A stretch of 64,000 nt of DNA. Source: Verrucomicrobiia bacterium (GTDB lineage Bacteria > Verrucomicrobiota > Verrucomicrobiia > Verrucomicrobiales > DEV007). Position 1 is the first letter of the stretch; the number at the start of each line of letters is the position of its first letter. Under the pieces are notes generated by a model that worked only from the letters and a program-made list of their open reading frames with translations, made no database searches and was not told where the DNA came from. Below are positions 27,241 through 35,715 of the stretch, piece after piece. The position numbers were made by a program, and so were the translations under genes. The stretch is from contig JAUIAH010000004.1 of NCBI GenBank assembly GCA_030425385.1, positions 248,001 through 312,000 on the forward strand, given 5' to 3'.

Positions 27241-28716
27241 CTATGAACCTCCAGTCGGATTCAACGCCTCTTCCACACCGCGAAACTCCTCGAGCGCGAC
27301 TTCCAAGCTCTCGACGATCTCGGCGGCGAGTTCAGCTGGAGGTGGGAGGTTTTCGGTGTCTTCGAGGGATTCGTCTTTGAGCCAGAAGATGTCGAGGTTG
27401 GCTTTGTCTCTGGCGACGATCTCGTCGTAAGTGAATTTCTTGAAGCGGTCGGTTTCTTTGCGACGGGCTCTGGTCGGTGGCTTGTAGCACTTCACGAAAT
27501 CCTCAAGGTCGCTTTCCTTGAGGGGATTGGTTTTGAGGGTGAAGTGTTGGTTGGTGCGGAGGTCGTAGATCCAGAGGTCTTTGGTCCAGGGTATTTCGCT
27601 GGCTTCTTTGCGCTCGAAGAAGAGGACGTTGGCTTTGACGCCCTGGGCGTAGAAGATGCCGGTGGGGAGGCGCAATAGGGTGTGGACGTTGCAGTGTTTG
27701 AGGAGTTCGCGGCGGATGGTTTCGCCGGCGCCGCCTTCGAAGAGGACGTTGTCGGGGAGGACGACGGCGGCGCTGCCGCCGATCGCCAGTTCGCTGACGA
27801 TGTGCTGGAGGAAGTTGAGCTGTTTGTTGCTGGTGGTGGCCCAGAACTCGTCGCGCTCGTATTCCTGCTTCTCGGAGCTGATCTTGCCGTCTTCGCCGAC
27901 GATGGTGTAGCCGCCTTTCTCGCCGAAGGGCGGGTTGGCGAGGATCATGTCGAACTTCCGGCCGCTGGGCTGGGCGAGGGCGTCGGCGCGGTCGACGGGT
28001 GGGTCGTTGGCGTCCTTGGTGGAACCAATGCCGTGCAGGTAGAGGTTCATGGCGCAGAGGCTGACGACGCCGGGGACGATGTCGGTGCCGCGCAGGGCTT
28101 CGGTCTTGAGGTGGGTGCGGGCGGCCTTGTCGAGTTTGTGGTTGGCCTGGATGTAGTCGTGGGCGGCGAGGAGGAAGCCGCCGGTGCCGCAGGCGGGGTC
28201 GCCGATGACCTGTCCTGGCTGGGGCTGCATGACGTCGACGATGGCGCGGATGAGGGGGCGGGGGGTGAAGTATTGGCCGGCGCCTTTGTCGGAGGAGCTG
28301 GCGGTCTTTTCGAGGAGTCCTTCGTAGATGGCGCCCTTGATGTCGACGTCCATGCCGGACCAATCCTCGTCGGCGATCATTTTGATGACGCGCTGGAGGT
28401 CGGAGGGGTTGGAGATCTTGTTCTGGGCCTTGCGGAAGATGATGCCGACGAGGCCGGGCTCGGTGCCGAGGTTCTCGAGGGTGTGGCGGTAGTGGACTTC
28501 GAGCTCGTCGCCGCTCTTGCTGGAAAGCTCGGACCACTGGAACTCGGCGGGGATGGGGTTGTCGAAGCCCAGCTCGGTCATCTCGTCGGCGAGCTTGAGG
28601 AAGAGCAGGTAGGTGATCTGCTCGACGTAGTCGCCGTATCCGACCCCCGCGTTTTTGAGGACGTGGGCGTAGTTCCAGACTTTGGATACGATGGTGGCGG
28701 AGGAATCGTTCGACAT
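27241..28716 (-). CDS. hsdM: Type I restriction-modification methyltransferase subunit
   Basis: A 491-residue adenine methyltransferase. The HsdM_N helical domain covers residues about 5-140; SAM motif I is DPACGTGGFL (173-182) and the catalytic motif IV is NPPF (261-264). QYFTPRPLIRAIV and the C-terminal helical tail complete a normal HsdM. In type I systems HsdM needs the specificity subunit HsdS for target recognition, but none is encoded in this window. The start overlaps the DUF1016 gene's stop (TAATG). Composition is more GC-rich than the flanking chromosome, and the Leu TTAG/CTAG codons common elsewhere are rare here, so it looks acquired. A piece of this gene (residues about 61-103) is duplicated at 29759-30045. 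Confidence 0.92.
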   Translation of the reverse strand: MSNDSSATIVSKVWNYAHVLKNAGVGYGDYVEQITYLLFLKLADEMTELGFDNPIPAEFQWSELSSKSGDELEVHYRHTLENLGTEPGLVGIIFRKAQNKISNPSDLQRVIKMIADEDWSGMDVDIKGAIYEGLLEKTASSSDKGAGQYFTPRPLIRAIVDVMQPQPGQVIGDPACGTGGFLLAAHDYIQANHKLDKAARTHLKTEALRGTDIVPGVVSLCAMNLYLHGIGSTKDANDPPVDRADALAQPSGRKFDMILANPPFGEKGGYTIVGEDGKISSEKQEYERDEFWATTSNKQLNFLQHIVSELAIGGSAAVVLPDNVLFEGGAGETIRRELLKHCNVHTLLRLPTGIFYAQGVKANVLFFERKEASEIPWTKDLWIYDLRTNQHFTLKTNPLKESDLEDFVKCYKPPTRARRKETDRFKKFTYDEIVARDKANLDIFWLKDESLEDTENLPPPAELAAEIVESLEVALEEFRGVEEALNPTGGS

Positions 28717-29741
28717 TATTCAGGGGCGTGTTCTTCAGTGGTGTGGCTGAGCTCGAGGAACTCATGCAGCTTTTCCTGAAGGAGTTTCTTGTCGGGCAAG
28801 GTGGTTTCGTACTGTGCTACCAGTGCCGGGGAAAGACTTCGGCTGAGGGCGTATTCGACGACCTCATTGTCTTTCGAGGCACAGAGGAGCAGCCCGATAC
28901 TCGGGTTCTCGTGCTCCTTGCGAACATCGCGGTCTAGCGCCTCGAGGTAGAAGTTCAGTTTACCCAGGTGCTCGGGTTCGAAGCGGCCAACCTTCAATTC
29001 GATAGCGACAAGGCAATTGAGTTCCCGGTGGAAGAAGAGCAAATCGAGCGCGAAATCCTGATTGCCGACCTGGATCGGATGTTCCGATCCGATGAAGCAG
29101 AAATCACGACCTAGTTCCGTGAGAAACTGATGCAGATTTCTGAGGAGCCCCCGATGGAGATCGGCTTCCGTGTGGGACTCGGCAAGGTCGAGGAACTCCA
29201 CTACATAGCGGTCCTTGAAGACGGATTCCGCTGCTGGGTGCAATTGTCGCACCGCTGGTGAGACAATTGGGTTTTCGACCATTTTCCGCTCGAAAAGAGC
29301 CCCTTGGAGCTGTCTCTCAAGTTCTCTTCTCGTCCATTTTTCATCGGCAGCGGTCCGCAGATAGAACTCGCGCTCTTCCGGTTGCTTGGCTTGCGCCATG
29401 ATGACGAGGTTGTGGCTCCAGGCCAATTGTCGCACCAACGGTGCGAGATTTGGGGTCTGGTGATAGGTGTCGTGAAACTGCCTCATCCTCATGAGGTTTG
29501 CCCGCGAGAAACCGGACAGTGAGGGGTGGTTCTGCTTCAGGTAGGCGGCCAGTTCGTCGACAACTTTCCTGCCCCACTGTTCCTGCTCGATCTTCTGGCT
29601 GAGGATCTTGCCAATCTCCCAATAGAGGTCGATCAGCTCGGTATTCACCGCACGAACAGCTCGGGCTCGCCGAACCTCGATAAGTTGAGCGATCTCGCTG
29701 AAGGTGGTTCTGACCGAGGGTGTGAGATTGTCGTCCATCAA
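28716..29741 (-). CDS. YhcG/DUF1016 family PD-(D/E)XK nuclease
   Basis: A 341-residue protein. The N-terminal DUF1016 region has the diagnostic NTELIDLYWEIGK and GFSRANLMRMRQFHDTY and SWSHN-like QLAWSHNLVIM. The C-terminal nuclease domain has DFALDLLFFHRELNCLVAIELK, giving the catalytic Asp and the E-x-K. These proteins are frequent companions of type I restriction loci and are thought to be defence nucleases. It overlaps hsdM by one base (TAATG), so translation is probably coupled. Two adjacent ATGs at the start (29741, 29738) are alternatives. Confidence 0.88.
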   Translation of the reverse strand: MMDDNLTPSVRTTFSEIAQLIEVRRARAVRAVNTELIDLYWEIGKILSQKIEQEQWGRKVVDELAAYLKQNHPSLSGFSRANLMRMRQFHDTYHQTPNLAPLVRQLAWSHNLVIMAQAKQPEEREFYLRTAADEKWTRRELERQLQGALFERKMVENPIVSPAVRQLHPAAESVFKDRYVVEFLDLAESHTEADLHRGLLRNLHQFLTELGRDFCFIGSEHPIQVGNQDFALDLLFFHRELNCLVAIELKVGRFEPEHLGKLNFYLEALDRDVRKEHENPSIGLLLCASKDNEVVEYALSRSLSPALVAQYETTLPDKKLLQEKLHEFLELSHTTEEHAPE

Positions 29742-29782
29742 TGGAGAGGCTTACGGTTTGGCGATTTTGTTCTGGGCCTTGC

Positions 29783-29886
29783 TGAGCCGAGCGGAGCGAA
29801 CCGGAGTGCAACGGAGATAGCCGAAGGCAAACAGACGGCCTGGAAGGCCGGGCACCAGCCCGACTGATCGAAGAGAGGGAGTCAAC
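29783..29886. repeat. Palindromic insertion D inside the hsdM duplicate
   Basis: 104 bp replaces 5 bp of hsdM sequence, a net gain of 99 bp (33 codons). It contains GAGCGGAGCGA at 29789-29799, the reverse complement of the TCGCTCCGCTC core of insertions B and C. Small hairpins follow, such as GGCC-TGGA-AGGCC-like and GGGC-ACCA-GCCC. It stays open in the hsdM frame. Confidence 0.7.
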
Positions 29887-29944
29887 ATGATACCGACGAG
29901 GCCGGGCTCGGTGCCGAGGTTCTCGAGGGTGTGGCGGTAGTGGA

Positions 29945-30007
29945 ACCCCCGCGCCAACCCTCCGGGCGATTCCTTCGGAATCGTCGATCTCGCTCCGCTC
30001 GGTTCAA
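29945..30007. repeat. Palindromic insertion C inside the hsdM duplicate
   Basis: 63 bp replaces 6 bp of hsdM sequence, a net gain of 57 bp (19 codons). Contains the perfect hairpin CGATTCC-TTC-GGAATCG at 29967-29983 and the shared core TCGCTCCGCTC at 29990-30000. The hsdM frame stays open. Confidence 0.75.
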
Positions 30008-30116
30008 GCTCGTTGCCGCTCTTGCTGGAAAGCTCGAACCACCAAAACCAACTGGAAGTGCACTGCTGCGCTGACCTGAAAGATTGAAAGGAAATGCCAT
30101 AGTCTGACACATTTCA

Positions 30117-32663
30117 TCAGTCAAAATCATGCCGGTGGTCGGACATGGTCCGCTTTGCATCATTCCGGTAGCTTTGCCCAAGCTCTCGAAGGGTTGTCGC
30201 AAGTCTGACGAAGCCCTTTGCCTCGGCTTGGGCTGCGACAGCTTCCCATTGCTCTGCCAACTCGATCTCTTCCTTACCCCCAGTGCTCCAATACACCCCA
30301 CGTTCATTGAAAATTCGAATTCTCAACCCCCGACGATACTCGCCTTCCTCCTTGGAATTCAAGAGTTCACTCACAGGATCGATCCAGAGTCCCGACTCAT
30401 CCTTAGGAGTGAAATAGAGGGCTTCGCCAATTTGGTGAGACGCCACCTCCCAGTGGCCTGTCTCGGTGCAGCTTTTCTTAACAGAATCGATCCATTTCTT
30501 GAGTTGCTCACCGTCGTAACTTCCGTCAGATCGCGAGCCTGGCGGATAATCCCAATCCCTGAGGAGCGAGTAAGCGTTACTTGCTATTCTTGCCCTCTCT
30601 TCATCAACGTCCTCCGCAGCGTTATCATCCTCTTTCAGCTGGTCGCGCGACTTGTAGATCATCCGAATCACGTCACAGAAGAATTCTGGCCTCTCTGCTA
30701 GATGGCGATACAAAGTCTTAGGTTTCGCGCCTCCAAATCGATCCAGCAGTTTCAGGAACTTTATCTCCATCGCTGCAAGCCTCTCTTCATCAATTGAATC
30801 GGCCTTCTGAAGGTGATTGAACACTTCGTGGATTGCGTGGGCATCAAGTCGATGTTCCTCTGGATCGAACCCCTCAAGTGCTTGGAGGGCAAGCTCGGGG
30901 TAAGGGCCGTCCCAGATGTCCCCGAGCCAAAAGCACTGAATCGCTGTGTCCGGGCGATCATTCGCAAGAATCTGCCGGATCGCATGATCAAAGCTATCCA
31001 AATGATCTCGCTCAGGGTGAACCCGAACTCTTTTCCAGTATTTCTCCGAATGTTCCTGAAGTTCGGACTCTGCACGCTGCCAGCTTTCTTTGACCGATGG
31101 GAGAACCGCAAAGAACTCTGCTTTCGCGTCACTTGTCCAGTCCGACCGGCTCAAGTCGTCCACCCACTGCCATCCAAGGGAGCGAAATCGGCGCCATACA
31201 TACGCGATAGCAAACCGTTGGTCCAGTTCATTGCCTGAGTCAAAGAGTGACGGGAGAAACTCCGCATCGTGAGCCAATTTGGCATCTGCTCCGCAGGCGT
31301 TGCCAACCTCGTTGGGAGATTCAACCGAACGGGAAAAGCCCTTCAAAGCGTCCACTCCGCCCCTTTCTTGGATTTCTAAGAGCGCCTCAATTCGCTTCTT
31401 TAGAAGTCGTTCGCGTTGCTTGTCCCAGTCACCAGTTTCGTCATAGAGATCCATGTCTCTTCCGGAAAACAGCCTGCGGTGTCTGACCTCAGGCTCTTGA
31501 GGCTTCAGGCAATCAGCAACCTCTTCAAGCTCTTGAAGGCTCTGTTCTGGAACGGCCCATGATTCACTGTCCGCGTATTTGCGGTGGTTCCCGGTTCTAG
31601 TAGTAAGCTCCATCCATAGGTTGAGACGATCCTCATCAGGCAAGCTGAGAACCTGGTCTGAAGTCAGTCGCGCACGATAGTCTGCGGCGAATGAGCTAAA
31701 ACGGGGATGGATGTAAAAGTAAAAGGGGAGCAACTCACCAAGTTTGCCGGAATCGTTTCCTGCCAGTTCCAAAGCGCGATCTGCATAAAACCCTTCATCG
31801 GTAAGTCGCTGCTCCACTGAAGGCCTCTCTTTCCAGTTATCGGGGATGAAAGGTTGCCACTGTGGTTTGTGAGTGGGAGACGATGTTGCGTGGTGCCTGG
31901 GCAAGAGCGCAAGCAAGACCGTCCAAGCGACCTCCGGCTGTTCCCGAATGATGCACGTCATAGCGTTATGTCGGCCTTCAGTGTTTGCACAGGTGTGGGG
32001 AATCCAAGGTAGAAGGATTGTCACAAGCGAGTTTGAAGGACGGTTTGAGTATGTCCCTCCTGGATCTACTGCGGAAAGATTGGCCAATATAGCGCATACT
32101 CGAACCAAGTAATCCGGACTCCAGGCTAAAGATTCCAGAGCCCATAATAGGCCGCTTGAATAAGTCCGTCCCATAACGCCTCCGGCCTCCTGAGCAAACA
32201 CACCAGAAAAGGGTTCGTCCTTCTTCTCGCTGGCTCCTCCAACTGCTCTTAGAAAAGCATCTGGGGAAGCTTCGGCAAGTAGCGGCAAAACATCATTAAG
32301 GCTTGCCCATTGATCTGAATCGGCACCTTCAAGCAGCTTGTTCACGGTTTGGTAGGCGACAGCTTCCGCCTTGCCCTGCGAGCATGTTGTCAGAGCATCT
32401 GGCCTCGCACCCATTAGGGCGAGGGTTTCGGCAACGCCTTTCCGCATCTTCTTCGAATACGCCCTTGGCTTGCCATAGAGGCTTGCCGCGAAACGCTGAT
32501 CCTTGGGCAGAGCCAATTCGGGATCTGATTCCAATAAGACCTGAACCGCCAACTTGCCAAATTGTTCGAGCAGGTCATCACTCAATAGTGGGCCTTCGGA
32601 TTCCCATAGAGTGATCCTTTCTGTGACCCTCCACTTGCCATTGCGTTGTTCGAGGATGCTCAT
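30117..32663 (-). CDS. Large helical protein of a candidate two-gene defence module
   Basis: An 848-residue soluble protein that I cannot assign to a named family. It is rich in Trp, Leu and acidic residues and appears all-helical, perhaps HEAT-like (for example LWALESLAWSPDYLVRVCAI near residue 190). I see no Walker A, no metal-binding triad, no signal peptide and no membrane segment. The start ATG at 32663 overlaps the upstream nuclease gene's stop (TGATG), which implies coupled translation and a shared function. The open frame extends 6 codons further upstream but the overlap geometry favours 32663. Base composition is lower in GC than hsdM and hsdR, so it probably has a separate origin. 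It may be the sensor or scaffold of the nuclease, or the second half of a protein that is one chain elsewhere. Confidence 0.6.
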   Translation of the reverse strand: MSILEQRNGKWRVTERITLWESEGPLLSDDLLEQFGKLAVQVLLESDPELALPKDQRFAASLYGKPRAYSKKMRKGVAETLALMGARPDALTTCSQGKAEAVAYQTVNKLLEGADSDQWASLNDVLPLLAEASPDAFLRAVGGASEKKDEPFSGVFAQEAGGVMGRTYSSGLLWALESLAWSPDYLVRVCAILANLSAVDPGGTYSNRPSNSLVTILLPWIPHTCANTEGRHNAMTCIIREQPEVAWTVLLALLPRHHATSSPTHKPQWQPFIPDNWKERPSVEQRLTDEGFYADRALELAGNDSGKLGELLPFYFYIHPRFSSFAADYRARLTSDQVLSLPDEDRLNLWMELTTRTGNHRKYADSESWAVPEQSLQELEEVADCLKPQEPEVRHRRLFSGRDMDLYDETGDWDKQRERLLKKRIEALLEIQERGGVDALKGFSRSVESPNEVGNACGADAKLAHDAEFLPSLFDSGNELDQRFAIAYVWRRFRSLGWQWVDDLSRSDWTSDAKAEFFAVLPSVKESWQRAESELQEHSEKYWKRVRVHPERDHLDSFDHAIRQILANDRPDTAIQCFWLGDIWDGPYPELALQALEGFDPEEHRLDAHAIHEVFNHLQKADSIDEERLAAMEIKFLKLLDRFGGAKPKTLYRHLAERPEFFCDVIRMIYKSRDQLKEDDNAAEDVDEERARIASNAYSLLRDWDYPPGSRSDGSYDGEQLKKWIDSVKKSCTETGHWEVASHQIGEALYFTPKDESGLWIDPVSELLNSKEEGEYRRGLRIRIFNERGVYWSTGGKEEIELAEQWEAVAAQAEAKGFVRLATTLRELGQSYRNDAKRTMSDHRHDFD

Positions 32664-33640
32664 CAGCTTTGCTCCTTCCAAATCTCGCGGATCTTGGCCT
32701 GCCAGTCTTGAAATGCCATTCCAGATAAGGACTCAACTATCGAGCGATCTCCATCAGTGGATTCGTCCCAGCCGCCAATCAGATTCAATGCGATCGTTTC
32801 CTTTATCGGACTGGGTGCAATAGCTACAACTGGCTTCACATCATCCTGCTTGAAACAGTCCTTGATGGGCTGTGAGACGGAATCGCGTGTAAGGACGCCC
32901 GAAACGGAGCTCTTTTGCTGAACTTCCTGGACGATCATGTTCCATACAGTCTGAACATCGTTGTTGGAGTGAGACCCAATCAACGATTGGATGAGCGAAG
33001 TGGTCACCCCCGTCATTAAATCCATGTCGAAGCCGATCAGGTGGTAACATTTCAGGAACCTCCAGAACTCGTTGTTATCAGGGGCGACCCCCTTGTTCGC
33101 GTTCGCTACATGTAATTGAATGGTCTTGAGTTTGTTTCGCTGCGTTTGGCTTACCGCCTTAGATTGCGAGATTTTGCTATAGAAATCCGTAGAGTCGCTT
33201 GCCCCCCTGGCAATAGCCAAGACACGACAGACATTCTCGCTGTCCGTTTTGCTGATTGGCCCGGTTACTAACGCGATAGAGTCCCGTTTCTGGTGGAAAT
33301 GGGTCATATTGTTAAAATCCCTCCAAGCTGCCCCGATGACATCCGGCATTTGCTGATCTTTGTCGGTGAAGCGAATGGAGTGTTTGATCTGGAGCAACAA
33401 TTTAGACTCTTCTCCAGTATTGTCGTTTCTGGTGACAATTGCCGCGTCATCCGTTTCGTAACCCCTGTGTCGCGCTTGGAGGGCGACCTCCGCAATTGGC
33501 CATGGATAAGCCACACATGGGCATACTCCTCTCGAGAGCATAAGAGCCACAAACGCTGCCTGAACTCGGCTTTCAAATGTGAAACCTCCTCCTCCGGTGG
33601 AGAACGCGTTGCTGAGTTGTTTTGCTTCGTTCATACTCAT
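32663..33640 (-). CDS. Cap4/DUF4297-like nuclease of a candidate two-gene defence module
   Basis: A 325-residue protein starting at ATG 33640 (MSMNEAKQLS). Residues 18-90 have the pattern of Cap4/DUF4297 dsDNA endonuclease domains: a conserved glutamate in FESRVQAAFVALML (Glu23), a DD pair (Asp64/65) and LLLQIKHSI with Q-x-K (Gln84, Lys86) as the variant PD-(D/E)XK end motif. The C-terminal two thirds are helical and unassigned. It begins 39 bp after the truncated hsdR and overlaps the 848-residue gene downstream (TGATG). Cap4 nucleases act in CBASS or with STAND NTPases, but no cyclase, SAVED domain or P-loop is seen here. Open frames upstream of 33640 overlap hsdR and are shadows. Confidence 0.6.
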   Translation of the reverse strand: MSMNEAKQLSNAFSTGGGGFTFESRVQAAFVALMLSRGVCPCVAYPWPIAEVALQARHRGYETDDAAIVTRNDNTGEESKLLLQIKHSIRFTDKDQQMPDVIGAAWRDFNNMTHFHQKRDSIALVTGPISKTDSENVCRVLAIARGASDSTDFYSKISQSKAVSQTQRNKLKTIQLHVANANKGVAPDNNEFWRFLKCYHLIGFDMDLMTGVTTSLIQSLIGSHSNNDVQTVWNMIVQEVQQKSSVSGVLTRDSVSQPIKDCFKQDDVKPVVAIAPSPIKETIALNLIGGWDESTDGDRSIVESLSGMAFQDWQAKIREIWKEQS

Positions 33641-33798
33641 GGCGACTGATTGACGACTCTTTGTGGACTCAAATCGTATTAGCGAACCCGCGGGGCAGGT
33701 AAGGCGGCGAGGTCGGAGAATTTGATGCTGCGGCAGCCGCGGCCTTTCATCTGGTCGTAGAGGAGGGGCGAGCGGACGTCGCGGAGGAAGATGAGGCA

Positions 33799-33888
33799 TT
33801 GATTCGCAGGCTCCGCCCGCCTGCTCACCCTTCGGGCTGCGTTCGCTCCGCTCTCTCCGTCCAAAACGCCTACAAGCCTTCGGCGTTT
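33799..33888. repeat. Palindromic insertion B inside hsdR
   Basis: Exactly 90 bp (30 codons) between the codons for KPLE and CLIF of hsdR. Removing it restores a canonical KPLECLIFLRDV. It holds the shared core TCGCTCCGCTC at 33843-33853 and an inverted repeat AAAACGCC/GGCGTTTT at 33863-33888. Confidence 0.8.
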
Positions 33889-33929
33889 TTCGAGGGGCTT
33901 GATGTCGACGCCGGTGGCGACCATGTCGA

Positions 33930-33992
33930 CAATGCCACGCCGCGAGTCGCGGCTTTCCGTTTCGCCGGAGGCGCAAGCAGCATGGACGAAGT
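33930..33992. repeat. Palindromic insertion A inside hsdR
   Basis: 63 bp (21 codons), flanked by CAATG at 33930-33934 and again at 33993-33997, the look of a 5-bp target duplication. Deleting one repeat unit restores the expected AVIVDMVATG. It contains a perfect hairpin GCCGCGA-G-TCGCGGC at 33939-33953. Confidence 0.8.
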
Positions 33993-35715
33993 CAATGACG
34001 GCGATGCGGAACTCGGCCTGGGTGCGGAAGCTTTGGATGAGGTCCTTGGCTTTGACGGCGCTGGAGGTGGCCTTGTGGGTGATCTTGCGGCAGAAGGCGT
34101 CGCCTTTGTCGAAGACGTCGCGGCAGATGCGGATGACGCGGTCGGCGTGGGCGTCGGTCTTGGCGAAGATGAGGGTCTTGGGCACCCACTGGCCACTGCG
34201 GCCGGGGAAAAAGGTGTCGTAGAGGTGGTCGCGGTAGGTTTCGAGGACGGTTCTTATCTGGTCGTCGGCGATGACGGAGCGGCCGAGTTCGTCTGCGCCG
34301 TATTCGAGGTCGTCTTCGATGGCGTGGGTTTCCTGGACGTTGCGGTAGCTGTCGAAGAGCTCAAGCTGGGAGCCGGAGGGCAGGCTGGAGCCTTCGGCGC
34401 CGATGCGGTAGGCGATGTAGTCGACGTTGACTTCATCGAGGACGGACTGCCGGTAGGTGTAGCGGCTGACGGTGTTCTGGTGGAAGAAGGCTTCGGTATC
34501 GAGGGAGGGGGTGGCGGTGAGGCCGACGATGAAGGCGTCGAAGTAGTCGAGGACCTGCTTCCATTTGTTGTAGATGGAGCGGTGGCATTCATCGACGATG
34601 ATGAGGTCGAAGGTCTCGGGGGGAAGGTTGGGCTGGTAGGTGACTTCGATGGGTTCGCCGGTGGCGAGGTCGCTGTCGAAGGAGGAGCGCTCGTCTTCGT
34701 CGTCGTCGATGGCTTCGGGGTCGCCTTTGAGCTGGGCGAAGAGGCGCTGGATGGTGGAGATGACGACCTGGTTGACGGGATCGAAGCCGGCGGCGCCGAG
34801 GTGGCAGACGTTGTAGACTTCGGGGAAGAGCTTGCCGGTGTCGGGGGCGGCGTAGGTGTCGAACTCGCCCTTGGCCTGGGTGCCGAGGGAGTTGCGGTCG
34901 ACGAGGAAGAGGACGCGCTTGAGGCGGGCGAACTTGAGGAGGCGGTAGACTTCGGTGACGGCGGTGAAGGTTTTGCCGGCACCGGTGGCCATGTGGATGA
35001 GGGAGCGGGGGCGGGCGGCGGCGAGGGAGGCCTCGAGGCCGGTGATGGCTTCGTGCTGGCAATCGCGGAGGGGCTGGGCGGCGCCGGCCAGGGAGGCGTC
35101 CAGCGGGTGCGCGGTGGGGAGGGCGGCGAGGCGGCGGCGGAGGGTATCGTCGGGAGCTTTGGCCTCCTCCATCAGCTTGCGAAGCGCCTCGGGCTTCGGG
35201 AAGTGGAAGATTGGGCGGGCGCGAGGCTCGGGGTCGCGGGCGTCGGTGAACTGGATCTGGCGGCCGTTGGCTTCGAAGCGGAATGGGAGTGGGTTCTGCC
35301 AGCAGGTGGCGGGGTCCTGCCAGCGGCGGAAGACGGTATACGTGGCGGATTGTTCCTGAACGCCTTCAAGGGAGTGTTCCGCGCGCTTGGCTTCGAGGAT
35401 GCCGCAGGCCTTGCCGTCGAGGTAGAGGACGTAGTCGGCTCGGCCGGTGTCGCCCGTGGATTCACACAGCGCAGTGGGTTGACGGCCTACCGAGGAACCC
35501 GGCGGGGCGACATGCCAGCCTGCCGCCCGCAGTTGGGCGTCGATAAGGATCCGAGCAGAGGCTTCAGGCGATTCCAAGGTTTGAAAGTGATAGCAGGAGA
35601 GGGAGCGAGCGCAAGCATGGTGATCGGTTGCGGAAACACGGTGGTGGCTTCTCAAGGACGGCACATGGAGGCTCGCCTTCGTAGACGTGACGGGCGTAGA
35701 GTGGATTGCATCACC

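Larger units (their letters stand above)
29757..30045 (-). pseudogene. Partial hsdM duplicate carrying two palindromic insertions
   Basis: On the minus strand this region encodes segments of HsdM residues about 61-103 (WFELSSKSGNELE, HYRHTLENLGTEPGLVGI, KAQNKI) with a few substitutions, matching hsdM 28408-28536. It is interrupted by two insertions with a net gain of 57 and 99 bp. Both are multiples of three, and one frame runs through the whole piece. It has no methyltransferase motifs, so it cannot be functional as an enzyme. The copy lies directly upstream of the DUF1016 gene. Confidence 0.8.
33679..35577 (-). pseudogene. hsdR: Type I restriction endonuclease subunit, C-terminally truncated with in-frame insertions
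   Basis: About 632 residues remain. Nuclease domain: Asp48 and E62-x-K64 in ADYVLYLDG/ILEAKRAEH. Translocase: Walker A MATGAGKTF (196-204), DECH (329-332), GLTATP, and motif VI QMKGRGCR near the end. Full HsdR proteins of this type are around 900 residues, so about 250-300 C-terminal residues (the HsdM-contact part) are missing after motif VI. Two insertions, 63 bp and 90 bp, interrupt the region between FRIAV and CLIFLRDV; both keep the frame. The start is taken as TTG 35577 (ESPEASARILID, the usual opening); the open frame continues upstream only as antisense of the GNAT gene. With no HsdS in the window, restriction is unlikely. Confidence 0.8.

Noticed and set aside
27503-28765. 420-residue Arg/Pro-rich minus-strand open frame overlapping hsdM
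   Set aside because: Out-of-frame shadow of hsdM with extreme Arg/Pro/His content.
27682-28779. 365-residue plus-strand open frame antisense to hsdM
   Set aside because: Low-complexity Val/Gly/Asp/Glu composition mirrors hsdM codon bias; no domain seen.
33799-35715. Very long plus-strand open frame antisense to hsdR, running in frame into the GNAT gene
   Set aside because: It consists of Val/Gly/Asp/Ala-rich filler produced by GC-rich codon use of hsdR; only the last 158 residues match a family.
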